A stretch of 64,000 bases of DNA from Astropecten irregularis (taxonomy: Eukaryota; Echinodermata; Asteroidea; Paxillosida; Astropectinidae). A program made the position numbers and the translations under genes. Shown piece after piece: positions 14,001 to 29,000 of the stretch (position 1 is its first letter; every line of letters begins with the position of its first letter). The stretch covers positions 6,634,001 to 6,698,000 of the forward strand of contig OZ020255.1 in assembly GCA_963971285.1 (NCBI GenBank). The letters are read 5' to 3'. The notes beneath the pieces are model-generated. The model saw only the letters and a program-made list of their open reading frames with translations. It made no database searches and was not told the DNA's origin.

Positions 14001-17000
14001 ACATACACAGTACCATTATGTGCAGTCTGTAAAGTTAATACATTGTGATAACTTCCAGCCTCAGCATTAAATTTATATACAATGTATCAAAAAGCTAAAC
14101 ACTGTACATTCTATCTTCCAAGGGACATGTACATGTACACCTACTGCACATATTATGTTGAATGTATTGAGTTACATGTATGTTAAGGTGACCATAATTA
14201 TTTTGTTGAGATGATCTGGGGACAGTGATCTGTGTCCTGAGGGAGGGGTATAATTTTGAATTTTTTTTTAATCCAGATGGTGCTTACATGCAAAATGGTG
14301 GCATCTATGGACATCTTGTCCAGTTGACATGAGTGGGTTACATACTTACATGTCTTAGGCGGTTGCCTTCGCATACTTCTCTGAAGAATGGATCTTCTTC
14401 AGCACAGCATTTGTGTTCAGTTTTTTTTTTTTGAGGACAATTAAAATTTTCGTGGGCATTTCGTTGAATCGGGGACATTTTCGGGGACAATTTTTCATCG
14501 GGGACGGCACTGTCAAATCGGGGACTGTCCCCGGAAAATCGGGGACGTCTGGTCACCTTACTCAGTTACATACATGTGTACAGTAAACAATGGTAAAAGC
14601 AAGAAAAAATATCATATCTGGAGAAAATAGAATTTGATATCACAATATTATTCATTTTCCCTTCTCCTCACCGAAGGTCCTTCCCCCTGCTAAAACCAGC
14701 CCAGGTATCCTGAAAAATAATCATCATTTATGAATTCACAGGGACCTGCTCGCCCCTACGCTTACCCCCTAGGGGCACCAGGGCACGCAGTCCGACTAAA
14801 TCAAGATGCTTATCGTGTCCAAAGTTCTCAAGGGCTTACTCTTGATTTTTTTTTTTCTGTCTCGGAGATCAATATTTCTAGCAAGGGAATCGAGATGAAT
14901 CCATGTATATTATATATTTATGAACAGTGCACAGAGTACATACACATGTACACTGGACAACCCTGCAGTACAGTACTACAGTATACCACAGAGCTACAGT
15001 GTATGACATGTACTTGTAGGAAGAGAGTACACACAAGTAATGCCAGTTTCTCTCAGTCTCAATTTGTTAGCTGTTCCGACATTGCTGATGTCGGATGCAT
15101 TTGGCACTGTGTGTTATTTAGTACTGTGCATATACGTGGACGTGGACTCAGACTTTGGTACTCGGACTCTGCACTGTACTCAACCTTAAATGTACTCGTA
15201 CTCGATACCCTGGACTCGGTCTTGTCTGCAATGTACTCGGACTCAGCCCAGTACTCAGACCTTGAAGTACATGTACAGTACTCAGAGTACTCTGTACTCG
15301 GATTTGAGGAGTGAGGACTTGACTACAGCACTGCCTGTAAGCATAAACGAAGTTTGACGTCATCAGTAAACGATCCACCTGTATGCTCTGCCAGCACGGA
15401 CCTAGATACGATCAACCGGTCAATAGATGTCCAGCCTCCCTCTCGGTCATCTGTCAGAGGCTGGTAATTACTGACCAGTTCTTGCCGGCCCGAGTGGACT
15501 GGACGGTCATGCTTCCGTAGCAGAGTGTGGACAAATCAAACTGACCTGAATTGTTTTTTCCGGCCCACGTTTTGAAAGTCTTTCCTATACCGTGTATATC
15601 CACAGTTTGTTCAATTTGGTAATAATGCCATTAGAAATGCACCATTTGCTTTAAAGGGAAAAATCTACATGGATGTAGAAACGCATTATCTGGTGCCTTG
15701 TGGAGACCGAACACAAAAGGTTGAATATACATGTCTGCACAAGGAAATTCTAAAGGTGTAGGCCTATAGGTCTCCACAAGGTTTTCACTAAACTCTTTAA
15801 CTGTTCTAAAGGCCTTTTCACATGACGCCAAAAACACTCTCAACCATTGAGAAATGCTCGCACCAATGCTTGAGAGTGACCGACGTCCCTGATGAATCGT
15901 TGAGAGATTTTGACCGAGGTCCAGACCTACGACAACATTTCTTAAGGGTCCCTTGCGAAGTGCTTTTGTTTTCTGTGTGTTACATGGCCTTTGCAGACTG
16001 CGTGCTTCACGCTCAACCTCAGTGTTATGATGGTACTAGCAGCGTTTACATATGTACATTCATAAAATGCATAATTTATCGATTACCCCCGTTCCGTCTC
16101 AAGGGAGGCTTGCGAAATGTTACACTGTGCCGTGTGAAAGGACCCACAAACGGCCAGCGTAAAACCGTTTTGTAAGATTTCGCAACCATGAGAAAATGTC
16201 TCAATGGTTGTGAGTTTTTTTTAAGCGTCGTGTGAAAAGGCCTTAAGACTGTTCATGCTTTCAAATGCAAATTTTGTGCTTAAGCAGCTCTATGAAATTG
16301 GGCCCTAGCCTTTCAACCGTCCAGGGTCCCCCCGAAATCTTACACCAACTCAGAGGTCGGTGGATCTCAGCTCGGCAGGTGTGAAAAATCGCTTCCCAGT
16401 TTTACAGCGATTTCTGATTCTCGGCCCAGGTTTATGGTTGACCCAAATTTTCTTGTCACCATTTCCTTCCCTTATACTGCACATAAACATATTGAATCCG
16501 AACACCTGGATCTCTGGTGACATTTCAATTATGCTGTGTGTTGTGTGTAATGGGCTTGGGTTTAAGTACACTACACTGTATGTAATGTACTGTACGTACT
16601 GTACAACTGTACATTCATTGGGCTGACATACGGCTGGTGCAGGTGATGGACTGCATGTTGTGTGACTGATGTATAATATAGAGGTTACGCAAGCGAACGG
16701 ATACGGTTAGTGCGTCGGATACGTCACCAGTATTTGTGTACTTATGGGCTGCGTTCGAGCGGTTACTCCCGGTAACACGAGTGTGATGCGCGCGCAATAC
16801 TCTCCGGTGCAGGAGTATACTCCCCAATGCTGGAGAGTATACTCTCGCTGACCCGAGTGTCGTACTCCGGCTGTTCGAGCGCTCAGGAGTATACTCGTGT
16901 TAACATGAGTAGCTCGCTCGAACGCAGCCATGACGTCACAGTTGTTCCGCTATCCGCTATCTGTCTTTGAGGCACGGATATCTTGCTCGCGTACCGAATA

Positions 17001-20000
17001 TCGCAATTCCCTGTTCATTTTTTGTCATGTGCATTATTAGGTTAATAAAAAGAAAGGATTTGCTGAACACGAATAGTGTATGTCATTTGCATTTTAAAGC
17101 TTAAGAATGAGCCGAAATTATAGACTCAAAGTCAGGTACAAAAGTGGTACTCCGTTGTCAGAAATAGACTTCACAAACATACCCGTATCCATTCGCATGC
17201 GAAACCTCCGCAATGAGTGTACTTTTTGTGCACGTATTAATTTAACCCTAACTCACCTGCATACCACAGTTTACCACATGTTTTCTGTGGTAAGTGTGGT
17301 ATCCTGCATACCACAATACGTGTGCTTTGTGTGGTAATGTGTGGATACAATGAAATGTACGTAGTTAATACAGAACATGGTATTCACAGTGTGCTACAAA
17401 TGCCCCTGACATAACGCATACAGTACATGTACATACAGTATGTTATGCGCATTATGTGAACATCGACCAATGTTGGGGTTGTTCATATGTCATGTATGTT
17501 TGTGTCAACTGTCAAATTGCACTAACTAGTATCTGCAATACTGGTGTCAGTATGCACTATTGATACGTTATCTGACATGTCTTATGTTCGTACCCTATTC
17601 ATCATGGCATTTTTAACTTGACAAGTGGATAGAGTATAAACTATTAAAGGGAACATATAGGATTTGCAAAGATGTGCGTTTTGGCTTAATTTGGTACTTA
17701 AACAGAGGTGAAGGTCTTAAACTTCCTTGCAGACGTTGTTTCATGTACCTTTTTACGCTTTGTTCCATTTGGATAGCATATATACGGCCGAAATAATCTT
17801 GCCCCCTCCAAATCCTTCACGGTTACACCACGCTTTCGAAATGCTACTAAATAGTTCGGACGAACAATCTTTTTAAAAGACACTAAATCTTGATTTCCAA
17901 GATTCTGATGAACCAAGATTTCCCATGGTGACGAACTGTTGAGTCCATTTTCTGTCTCAAACTCAATAAATTTTTTTTGGAGGCCTTGCAAATCCTGTAC
18001 ACTGCCTTTAAGCCTCTATTCTTACCATACAAGACTGTTCTGCTTACCACACATTACCACAGTCTCCACCTAGGGAGAAACTGTGTCATAAACCACACAT
18101 TACCACACAAACCACACTGTGGTGTATGGTGTATTCAGGATACCTCACTAAACCATATTGTGATATATTGTGGTATTCAGGAGGGTTAGGGTTAACTAAA
18201 GATCTTACTATGCTTTATAAAGCTCTGGGCACACCTCTGAAAATTGTGAAAATTAAGATATGCGGTGCCTATGCCCCATAGACCTGTAACCTTTGAAACG
18301 ACGGCGCAAGATTGATTTGGGCCATTTTATACGATCACTACTCATCCTTGGAACAGCTGAAACACAAGGCATTATGACGTCCATTCTTCATTCTAATCCG
18401 GCCGTGTTACATTGAAAGATGTGTTGCCGTCCGCGGTATATACATTCAGAATCAAAGGAGGAAGAAATTGTTGCATTAATATTGCAGGAAGTCTGCGTAA
18501 AAACGTGTCGGCAAGATTGCAAGGCCTGCGACAGAGTGTCTCCTTGGGAATACTTCGTGACGTGCTTTCCGATCTGTGCTCGGTGGACCGTTGTCGTCAA
18601 ATGAGGCCCCATCCTTTTTTCTTAGTTAGCACAGAGCTACTGTGCTCAAGTCATGCTTTGTTGTGAACACTGTGTATTTGGCACATTCGGCAGAGTGGCA
18701 CACTACGGCCGTATGTAAACTAAAGCCCTGTCCGCACCGGACTATTTTGAGGCAAAGTTACCGAGACGCTGGGTACTTTACCGATTTTATGTCCAGTGCG
18801 GACGTACATTGTATCTAGGAATTATTACCTGAATGAGGCATATTGGAGACAAGATTTAAACGTGTATTTTCTGTCTGTCTTTATTGATTAACTCAACGAG
18901 TGACCATAATATTAATACACCCCTCCACCGCGAAAAGAGTCATTTTCCTATTGCGCCTATGTACAATAATTAGCGGTCCATAATATCCATATTCACCCTA
19001 GCGCGTTGAACGCGTAACTTGAACGCGTAACACAACGCGTTCAACGCGTAGGGCCTAACTTCACGTTGAACGAGTTGAAACCATAGATAGTGAAAGATTA
19101 TTTTATTTCTATTTTATTCTTACGATATCTATGGTTCAACTTGGTTCGCGTTTCTTGTTCCTATTCCTATGCACCAGAAAAAGTTGAACTGGTAATAATA
19201 ATAATATTGACTGGCGTTACTTTCTGGAGATACCACATATACTACTACTATGTCGGGACCGCCAGAAAGGCGTCGCGAGCCAAACTACGAATCATCTCCC
19301 TCCAGACATCACGATCCAGCATGCAGGAGCGCAGCTCTTTGACGCTGGTGATGAGGCCCGTATCTCTCTTGAGCTGGTCCATGAAGGTGAGATGCCTCCT
19401 CCCCTGAGTGGTATAGCCTTGCTTTGCCTCCCACAAGATGGTCGTGCAGGCAGACAACTCAGGATGCTAGTCTCATATTGCCCTCGTCTTTGACTCGGGG
19501 CAATATGAGACTAGTTTGGGCCTCAAATGGCGGCCGGTACCTACATTTAAATCTCAAGCCTCATGCCTGGTTTTGTAAAGGCCTTATAGTCATGTATGAT
19601 AAAGTGAGGTGGGGACTGGGGAGACCCACCAACAGTTCTCAGGTGTCTTGTGAGTTTGGGTCGTGTGCCCCTCACTGCCAGAGACGTCGAACCGTTTGCC
19701 CGAGAGGTCGAGCCGTGTGCCGTGTGGCAGCTTAAGATCGAGCCCATGCTTAGCCGGCAATCCCGGCATGTTTACAGAGCTCGCAATATGTACATGTACA
19801 TGTTCGCCTCCTGATCATGATGCAGAAAGAGGGACAGTGGAGAAGATCCGCTATCTAATTCTGACGTCAGTGTACACTGTGTATATAACAAGTGTGTGGC
19901 CTTACTGTCCGATTGTACTGTACACAGAGCAAGATGTCTGCACAGTTCACCTTTGTCTGACCCTACATGTACACAGTATGTTCATTTACGTACATGTACA

Positions 20001-23000
20001 TGTACAATTGTACATTGATGTACATGATGAACGCACTGTGGCCTTCAGAACAAGATTGTGGGCAGATTGTGGTTAAAATGAGGCCATTTTCAATTTGGGC
20101 TGTTGTTCAATATATCATTTATCATGTCTATGTACACATATGTACATGCACATTGACATCAGGGATCTAGCCAGACTGATTTTAGTGGTGGGCTCTAGAA
20201 ATGAAGTTGAGCCGCGGTGAGAAAAATGCAGCGCAACATGATCATGGTCCAGGGCCAATATTTTCACCGTTCCGACGGCAGCGCCACTTAATGGTATAAA
20301 GCTACATTTTAAGGACTGATATTCAATGAATTTCAGGTGTATAACAGAAAAGAGTGAACTTTTATTCAGGAATGTGATCAAAATTAACAATATTGGCAAT
20401 ACTTTTATTCACTCTGCGGAAATTCGTGCTGGGCGGCAGAGTTTATTTTAGACCTAAGTTCCGGGCGCAAATTTCCAGTGCTGGTCTGGCCCGCCCAGCG
20501 CCGCCCACCGTGGCTAGAACCCTGATTGACATACATGTACATACATAAAGTACATGTAACATTAACAGTATAACAGTACACAGAATTCATTGTTTTAAAA
20601 TGCACCAAAAGTGTATACTGGTACAATAGGTCTACTGTATTACATGTACAGTGTAATTGTGTACTAAAATTGGAACCTACATTGTACATGTATACATGTA
20701 TATATGTACATGTACAGTATGAATTTCATGTTTGCATTCAGTTTGTGAAATGCTAAATTGATAATAAAAAAAGGCTGATTTCTTATAACTCACCTGGTAC
20801 AATTTTATAATTATTTTCCTGGTATACATAATTATGTACCGTCATACACCATACATGTTTTATGAAAATGCTTATTATGAATGCTTTTAAAATGCTTTTA
20901 AAATTGTATATATGTACACTGTACTGTACATCTCTGGCGATCAGTTTATTTTCTTGTACACACATTATGGGCCTGCACAATCATCTTGTGCATGATGCTT
21001 ATAATTAGGCCTAATACGTTATGACATGTATGATTCAGTGCATTCTCAATGTCCCAGCCATACAGTAGATTCCAATAGGTACATGTAATTCATATTGTAC
21101 TGCTCCAAGTAATTTGCTTGTTGACACATCAAAACATACAGTGATATGACAGCCATATGACAGCTCCACTACATATGCACTACTGTACATGTACATATGT
21201 AGAGCTCTACATGTATTATATTATAGCCACTAGCCAGTGATGGGCAATTCCAGCGTAATGGCCATGACAGTCACACAGTTTTGGCCTTATTCAGAGGATC
21301 ACAAAGTAGGATTGGCAGTTTGCAAACAATTTTAATTATGCTTATCAGACAAGGGCTGTAAGTTTACGAATAATTTTGTAACCGGTTAATACGATTACCC
21401 GTATAACAAAGAATAACAAAGAAATAGTAAGTTTGTGTCTTTTAGGAACTTGGTTGACAACATTCTTAATTAGACATAGCAAAATGTCTGGCCTTTGCTT
21501 TGCATAAGCCTGCTGGTCCAATTTTCAAAAGATCTTTGACATTTTTTCTTTTTGAACTCGAGAAGTGTCTATGTTTAAAAAAGAAGAGGCCATTAAAAAG
21601 ATACTTTTCGATTAACCTAACTGGGAAAATGTACCCGGGTACCCTTTTGAACGGTCGGTTAACGGTTAACCGGATACAAACTGCAGCCTTATATCAGACA
21701 CATTTAATTATAAGTGACATATGTAGTCATTTTTATGTAACGGACATTCATGACATGTCCATTACGGTCACAATAAGTGCATTTTCTCTACAACTGTTAC
21801 AATGAAATTACATGAAATTTACTACATATGTATGTCACTGATAGTTAAATGTGTCTGATAAGCCTAATTAAAATTGTTTGAAAACTGCCAATCCTACTTT
21901 GTGATCCTCTGAATAAGGTTAAAACTGTGTGATTGTCATGTCCGTTACGCTGGAATTGCCCTGATACTTCTGGAATATGCATACCTGTAGTACATGTATG
22001 TATACATGTCTGATGCTGCTGCCTGTTCACACTGTACATAAACATGTACATGTACATGTAGCTCTTGCCATTGTGCATGAATTACAATGTATTAAGAAAA
22101 ACCACTTCTCTCCACTTGAAAATAATGGGACAAAATCTGCCATTCTGCTGGGAATTTCCTCTACATGTACACGTGTGCATATTTATGATGTTGCTGAATC
22201 GTTGAAGATGCGGTCATTTTGATTCCAAATTTCCCATAACAATGTACGATGTACGTTCACGTACTGGTACTCGTACAGTACATGTTCGTACCATATTATT
22301 AAAGGTACTATCATACTTTGGTTGCATACCGAAACAGAAATCTTCACAGATTTACCTATAACTTACAGGATATAAAGATGGTGATAGTAGAAACATACTG
22401 TTAAAATTTCTCTGCCTGAAATGCTGTATTTATCCAAAAAAGAGTAAAACCAATTAAAATGACCAAAAAACAATTTTGATCTTTTAAAGATTAAAAATAA
22501 TTTGAGAAAATACTTACATTATGTAAGAAATACTGTGGCCGTTTTTCACTGTTTCCTCAAAAAGTGGGCATCGTTTGGGACTGGAAATTTCACAGATGAC
22601 TATTACTGTATCTTAAATTCCTTGATAATTTTGCCCATGAATAAAAAATCTGCTTTTATCCAGAAAAGAGTAAAACCAATGACCAAAAAAAACCAATTTT
22701 GATATTTTAAAGATAAAAAAATAACATTGAAAAGACTAAAAGAAATACTGTGGGAATTGTTTCACTGTTTTCTCAAAAAGTGGGCACCGTATTGGACTGG
22801 AAATTTCACTGATGACTAGCTGTTACTGTATCTTCCTTGATATTTTTGCCCATGAATCTGCATTTATCCAGAAAAGAGTAAAATAATTTTGATCTTTTAA
22901 AGATGAAAGATAACTGTGAAAAGACTTAAGAAATACTGTAGCCATTTTGTCTCTGTTTTCTCAAATAGTGGACACCGTATGGGACTGGAAATTTCACAGA

Positions 23001-26000
23001 TGACTGTTACTGTATCTTCCTTGATACATGGATTTTTGCCCATGAATCTGCATAATTTCTTTGACAAAAAACCAAAGTATGATATTACCCGGTACGTTTA
23101 AATTGAATTGAGTCCGTCACTCTTGGTCTTGTGGGACCAGCCCTCAATATTGAGCCATTATGAAGAGGCAGGACATCATATTTTATTCGCAAACAGGCAC
23201 TTGAAAGCTCAACAGTCTCCGATTTCAGACATGTCAGATTTTAAAATGAAAATAAAACGGACAGGCTTGCCTCAGTTGGAATCTCAAAAATGTTTACGGG
23301 ACGATAGTGGACGACTTTTTTTTTTCTCTTGAGAATAGTGAGTAAAAAAGTCGAGATTTTTTGCTAAGGACGGAGATTTGAAATGTAGTGATTGTATTTC
23401 ATTCACTGGGGTTGATTTCTTGAAGCCCTACCATTGATCGTAACTTGAGTTACATGTTCAGTTAGTACGAAGGATAATTCCCAACTAAGGGCTGCAATGC
23501 ATCATAAGTCCTACGATTGACATGATTGATAGTAAGTTATGATGAGTTTGGTGGAATCCACCCCAGTCTGCCAGATCCACATAAGAAAACGTGGGATTTA
23601 TGGGTTGTGATATCACCGTATTTCCTGAGGGGATTTGTGGATCTCAAGCCTTTATCTCAGTCGACTTGGGACTTGAGTGCAGCCCTGGGTCTAGCAGGGT
23701 TTTCTTTTCAGAGTTCTATATGTACAGTACATACATGTACTGTACATAATGTGTACGTGTATGGTAGTTCAAATACAGTGTACATGTACATGTACACGTA
23801 CATATGTCCAGCAGTGAAATCGCTCCCATTTGAACCAGAATCACTTTCCTTGGTGGTAATTTACAATGTATCAAGCCAACGTCCCTATAAAGTTTCTCTT
23901 TGTGACAGATAAGTACAGTGGTGTGTAGTACTTTGGAAATTACTCATTGTTGAGTTTATATTCCAAATATCAGTTTTGTGAAAACATTGTGGAGACCTAG
24001 ATATGCCTATAGAATTTCCCTGTCTGCCTTTGGAGAATTTATATTTTTAAGAAAGTGCTTACTTTTGACCAAAACGTTACCAAATCAGTACATGTACGCC
24101 CTGCCCCCTAAAAAAGTCCTCCTTAGAACCGATCCACGCAAGAAAAGCATGTGACGTCACCTACAGAACTAGTATCTACAGGCTCGCACCACAGTATAGG
24201 CCTACTGCGTGGCGTTCTGCATGTGAAGTAAGCAAGGTTTTTTGTTACGAAAAGTGTGGTGCTAAATTATGGGCCTAAAACACCTCCGTTTTCAATGTAT
24301 ATTACAATATTTTCTATCACAAACAATGATAGACAAGTTGAGTTTTATAATACAGATGTATTTAACTTCATGTGTTTTGATTACAGTAATCCTTTAAGTG
24401 TAACCCTACATGTACATCAAATGTGTAATACGTGTCTGCTGCTTGTACTGCACTGCTAATTGGAAATTCTGAACATTTCACGAGGCACCCCTCCCTGCGG
24501 ATGCGATTCCAACAGACACTTCACTCTGGGTGCTGGAATGTTTATTACCTTATCTATGAAAACCAGTCAGTAGGAATGGGACTGGCGCTTTCTAAAACCA
24601 TTGCCTTTGCGGTGGTTTTTATCTGAGTTCTGCATCCTGATAAAAAGCCACAGCATTTGCTATCCTGTCATCGGCGTTGGCGTGTATTTCCTGTTTGTCT
24701 ATATAAAGAGCGAAACAATAACACGTTGTCATTCCCAGGGATGCTGGTCTTTGCCCGGAAGCTCCCCCGAAGGCCCCCCCCCCTCCCCTTTGGCCTATAC
24801 ATGTAGGTGTATAGGCTTTACTGAATCCTCTATACTTTGTGCATTTTTTTCACTCTTATTATGAGTGTACACACTGGTCATACACATCTACCTGAATTTG
24901 TATCCTTATTGAGGCATGGCTATACCAATGAAAACTCTCCGAAGAGCAGAATTGAAATTACTCCCATTTGAACCAGGGCCAATTTCACGAAGCACTTAGA
25001 TTGATCTTAAGTGTGAATTCATCTTAATAGCACTGCGCACATGTGCTAAAAAATAGCACCGAACCTCAGACAAACATTGCAACCGGCCATATGCAAACGT
25101 GTGGTGAGTGGGGGTATGTGTGCGCGTGCGACGTGCGTGCATGCATGGCGTGACGTCATTAGCGCTATTGCTAAGCAACATGTGATGTCACAATACAAAT
25201 CACTATGGTGATACTGAACAACTCATCGTAAGATCAATCTTAAGTGCTTCATGAAATCTGCCCCAGAATCACTTTCCATGGGTTGAATTTTCTAATGAAT
25301 GTCCTTTAAATGTGAAATAATTAGCTCTTTGCGACGGATTATTAGTAGGCCTTGGAAATTCCTATAGTTTAGTCAAAACCTTTTGGAGACCTAGGCCCTT
25401 TTCCAAACCTCGGCTCCGGCTCCGGCTCAGGCTCCGGCTCCGTCATCCATATGCTGAAAATAGAGGTTGTGGGTTTTCATTGAAGCTGAAGCTCCGTTTT
25501 CCCTTTCAAACCAGAGAATCTACTTTCGAACCACAGCCAAAAGTCTCAATTTCGATACCCGTTATTTTAAAATTGACTCAAGAAATGGAGCTGGAGCCGG
25601 AGCCTGAGCCGGAGCCGAGGTTTGAAAAAGGGCCCTAGTGTATACTAAGTACACAGTAGAATTTCCCTGTGGAGACATATTGTGTTTGGTCTCCACATCC
25701 ATTTATAATGTGAATCTTTACTTGCATGTTCTTGTCCTCCTGTCATTTAGCCTTTGAGAGATCCTGCTAGGATCAAAACGTCAGGCCCTCCTACATGTAC
25801 ACTAACTCCAAGCTCAAATAAATCTAAATTTAGATACAAAAAAACTTACAGAATCGGAACTTACATGCATATTGATTTCACAGATAAACCTTTTGTTGTG
25901 AACCATGGTACATGTATTGAGGTTGGTTCACGTTAAATAGAAAACCAATTATTTACATACATGTACTGTTGTTGTATATAATTTGCATATTTATTTGAAA

Positions 26001-29000
26001 AGTTTGTGAAATCTGGTTTTAAATACACAAATAGCATTGATATTGATGGTTGTAAATTTTTGAAGATATCTTGAAATGTACATACATTACAAGTCTTAAA
26101 CATCATCACTAATGTTGTCCATCCTCTTGTTTGTTTGTTTGTGTTTCCTTTCCTCCTGTGCAGAGAAAACCTACCGAGTCACTTCAAAGTCAAAGAATAC
26201 TGCCCTCTTGTGTTCCGGAACCTGAGGGAACGGTTCAACGTTACGGACTTGGAATACCAGGTTTGTATACATGTGTGTTTGTCTAAACGCAGCATTTTTA
26301 CATTACATTTCAACAAGTCTCTCATGGTAGCATCTGATATAGCAGCGCCTTCTTTGACTGCAAATGTTTCTTTAAATATGCTAAATCTTAATGGGCAAGT
26401 CAAATCTTAACTTAGTTAGCCTGGTGGTCTAGCCAGGAAAAAAAGTTAGTGCAAGGCCTGCTTTTTTATGGAAGTCCACTCAAGGTGAGGGCTAAAAACA
26501 GAAATTAAAGAGAAGAACCAGCAGCCGATATCGCAAAACTTCAAATGTTGCGTACGCAGCATTTTGTTGCGTAAATTACGCAACATTTTCCTGCCTTGGT
26601 TGCACAAGTTATGGCCGTTTCACGAAACTTATGCAACATTTGCACGTCACGATACGTACGCAACATTTGCACGTTGCGTAAGTTACGCAACATTTTGTGA
26701 AGTCAGCTGCAGTCCTGGGGCCAAATTCATAAAACTGTTCAGCACAAAATATTGCTTAGCACAAAAATGTCTCGCCCAATAAAACAAACCACCATTGAAA
26801 ATTCGATTTGATATTCGTGGTCAGCGAACAACAGCCAAAGAACAAAATTTGCAAGTGATACACAACACATTTTGGTTGTTAACCCTGTTTTTATTAAGAC
26901 AGAAATGTCATGCTTAGCGAATTTTTGTGCTAAGCAGCTCTATGAAATTGGCCCCTGAGCATGAGATATTAGGAGGAAGAAAGATGAGTGTTTATGTTAT
27001 GTTTAAACTGATACAAGTCATAGGTATTAAAGTGGGAGACAGGTTGCAGGTAAAGAGTTCCATAGTGAGGCAGTGCGTGGGAAGATGCTGGAATACCTCA
27101 CAGTATTGGCTTTAAGTATCGTACAACTGCTACATTTTTAAGGATGGCTCTGCCCGACACACATATACACTGTATATTGATCGTATTGATGCAGGGTATA
27201 TATAGGGCACTGTATCCCATAGTCTTTTCTCCTGAAAGAGAATACAAAATCAGTTGCTTGCTTGGGCATTCAGCTTTCTTTGGACCAGGATGTTGAACCC
27301 GTGACCTACCTCTTACCAGTAACCACAGATCCTACTAAGCACTCCATATGCATCGCTCATGGTAATACAATTGACTCCATAACCATAATGTACATGTAGG
27401 TCTGGCACAAGTTGTATGCACAATGCAAAACCTTGATTTTGTGATGCCAGCAAAATCGGGTAATAAATATCTGGTTACTGATTGCAAAACAAAATCAGGG
27501 CCCAATTTCATGGAATCCGTTACGGCCTATTTTTGTGCTTACGGGCACTGCTACGCTTGAAATCTATTTCATGGAATCCGTAAGCAAGACTCTCGGTTAG
27601 CAAAGAATTTCTAGGGTAACGGTGATCATTTTCTGCTAACGCGCTGTCGTATGCATTCTGCACAATTTCTTTGCTTACCGTTACCAAAAAGGAAACTCTT
27701 CCGTGAAATACGTTAACCGTAACCAAAAAAATTATGCTACCATTATTTTTGCTAACGGTAACGGATTCCATGAAACTGGTCCCAGGTTAACAGTTAACCT
27801 ATGTAATCACGTGCGACATGTGTGACATGTGCGATTTATGTGCCATGAAACCACTCACATACCACTATATCCCAAGGATAATTTCATCGATACTTGCAGC
27901 AATGCCGCAACCTGAGAACAGTACACGGGGGATCACTCAAAGAGGATACGGCTATTTCACCATATCACGACTTCCTGCAACCTCTTCATACCGTGGAGCA
28001 AGGCCCATACTCATTGTTATAGCTAGCCAATTTTGAGTGCTGGCTAAATTTACTTATTGTGAAGCTTAGCAAGCAGGGGCCAATTTCATAAAACTGTTAA
28101 GCACAAAAATGTCTCGCTCAATAAAACAAACCATCATTGAAAATTCCATTTGATATTCATGGTCAGCGAACAACAGCCAAAGAACAATCACAAGTGATAC
28201 ACAACATGTGGAAATTTGGTTGTTAACCCTGTTTTTATTAAGACAGAAATGCCATGCATAGCAAGTTTTTGTGCTTAACAGTTTTATGAAATTGGCCCAA
28301 GAGCTTACTCATGCACATATGTGAGCTTGTCAGCAATATTCTGTTCTGTTATCGGGGATGTGGTCAATTTATTTTTCCAAATTTGTCTCCAAGTCAAAAT
28401 AGGCTTACTGCTCTTTCAGTGAAAAAATGCAACATTTATGTTGTAGCTTCATTTTCTGTGATTTTCAAGATTTGTTGTGCCGGTAGTTAACATGGTTTTT
28501 CATCTCTGTGCTGGTCAAAATGGGCTGAGTGCCGGCTGTCCCCGACCGGTGCTGACCACCACGGTGTGGCTAGAACACTGCCCATGCTACAATGTACATG
28601 TAGCTGATGGAGCAACCAACCGCACAGCAACAAATCCCTGATCGTGTACATGTACATGTACACTGTACATTGTACATGTAGTTTGTACACACATGTACAT
28701 ACACTGTATGTGTCTATCTGGTTTGACAGGGCAATGATAAAACCACCTGCGTGTAAGCACGCCTCCATTTCCTCTGCTTCCCAGATCAAATCCTGCAGTA
28801 GTTAAGGCCCATCTGGAACTGTCAGTTAATCAAGTGCATCTTTAAAGGTACTATCATACTTTGGTAGCATACTGAAACAGAAATCTTCACAGATTTACCT
28901 ATAACTTACATAATGGTACGTGTGTATTACGATGGTGATGGTAGAAACATGATGTTACAATTTCCTTGCTTGAAATGCTGTATTTATCCAGAAAAGAGTC

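Larger units (their letters stand above)
24868..25705 (-). repeat. Dispersed repeat with two nested MITEs
   Basis: Reverse copy of the repeat at 4560-4915 and 33144-33490 (words TCCCATTTGAACCAG, AGAATCACTTTCC, TTTGGAGACCTA, AGAATTTCCCTGTGGAGAC). It is split by 24977-25263 and by 25394-25634. Partial relatives lie at 15697-15790 and 23815-24030. Confidence 0.7.
8529..26163. other. PIP4K2: PIP4K2 intron 2, 17.6 kb, repeat-rich
   Basis: The largest intron, with no coding gene recognised. It holds a truncated TTAA MITE (8636), a hAT-like MITE (9152), dispersed repeats (10001, 10163, 10905), an inverted-repeat element inside a SINE (12394), and a GGGGAC-rich element (14186-14560). Further on are the MITEs at 15810 and 16747, a composite element (17241-18196), a LINE fragment (19248), fold-backs (20160, 21237), a composite TTAA MITE (22303), and nested insertions (24868-25705). 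About 13000-14180 I see only AT-rich DNA with no assignable element. Confidence 0.7.

Noticed and set aside
16707..16931. Repeated open frame beginning MAAFERAT, also at 30838-31173
   Set aside because: It coincides with a 183-bp MITE present in two copies; sharing comes from the transposon, not from a gene family.
17698..17991. 97-residue minus-strand frame ([11 protein letters not shown]...)
   Set aside because: Lies in a repeat also present at 61290-61680, where the frame is broken differently; no domain recognised.
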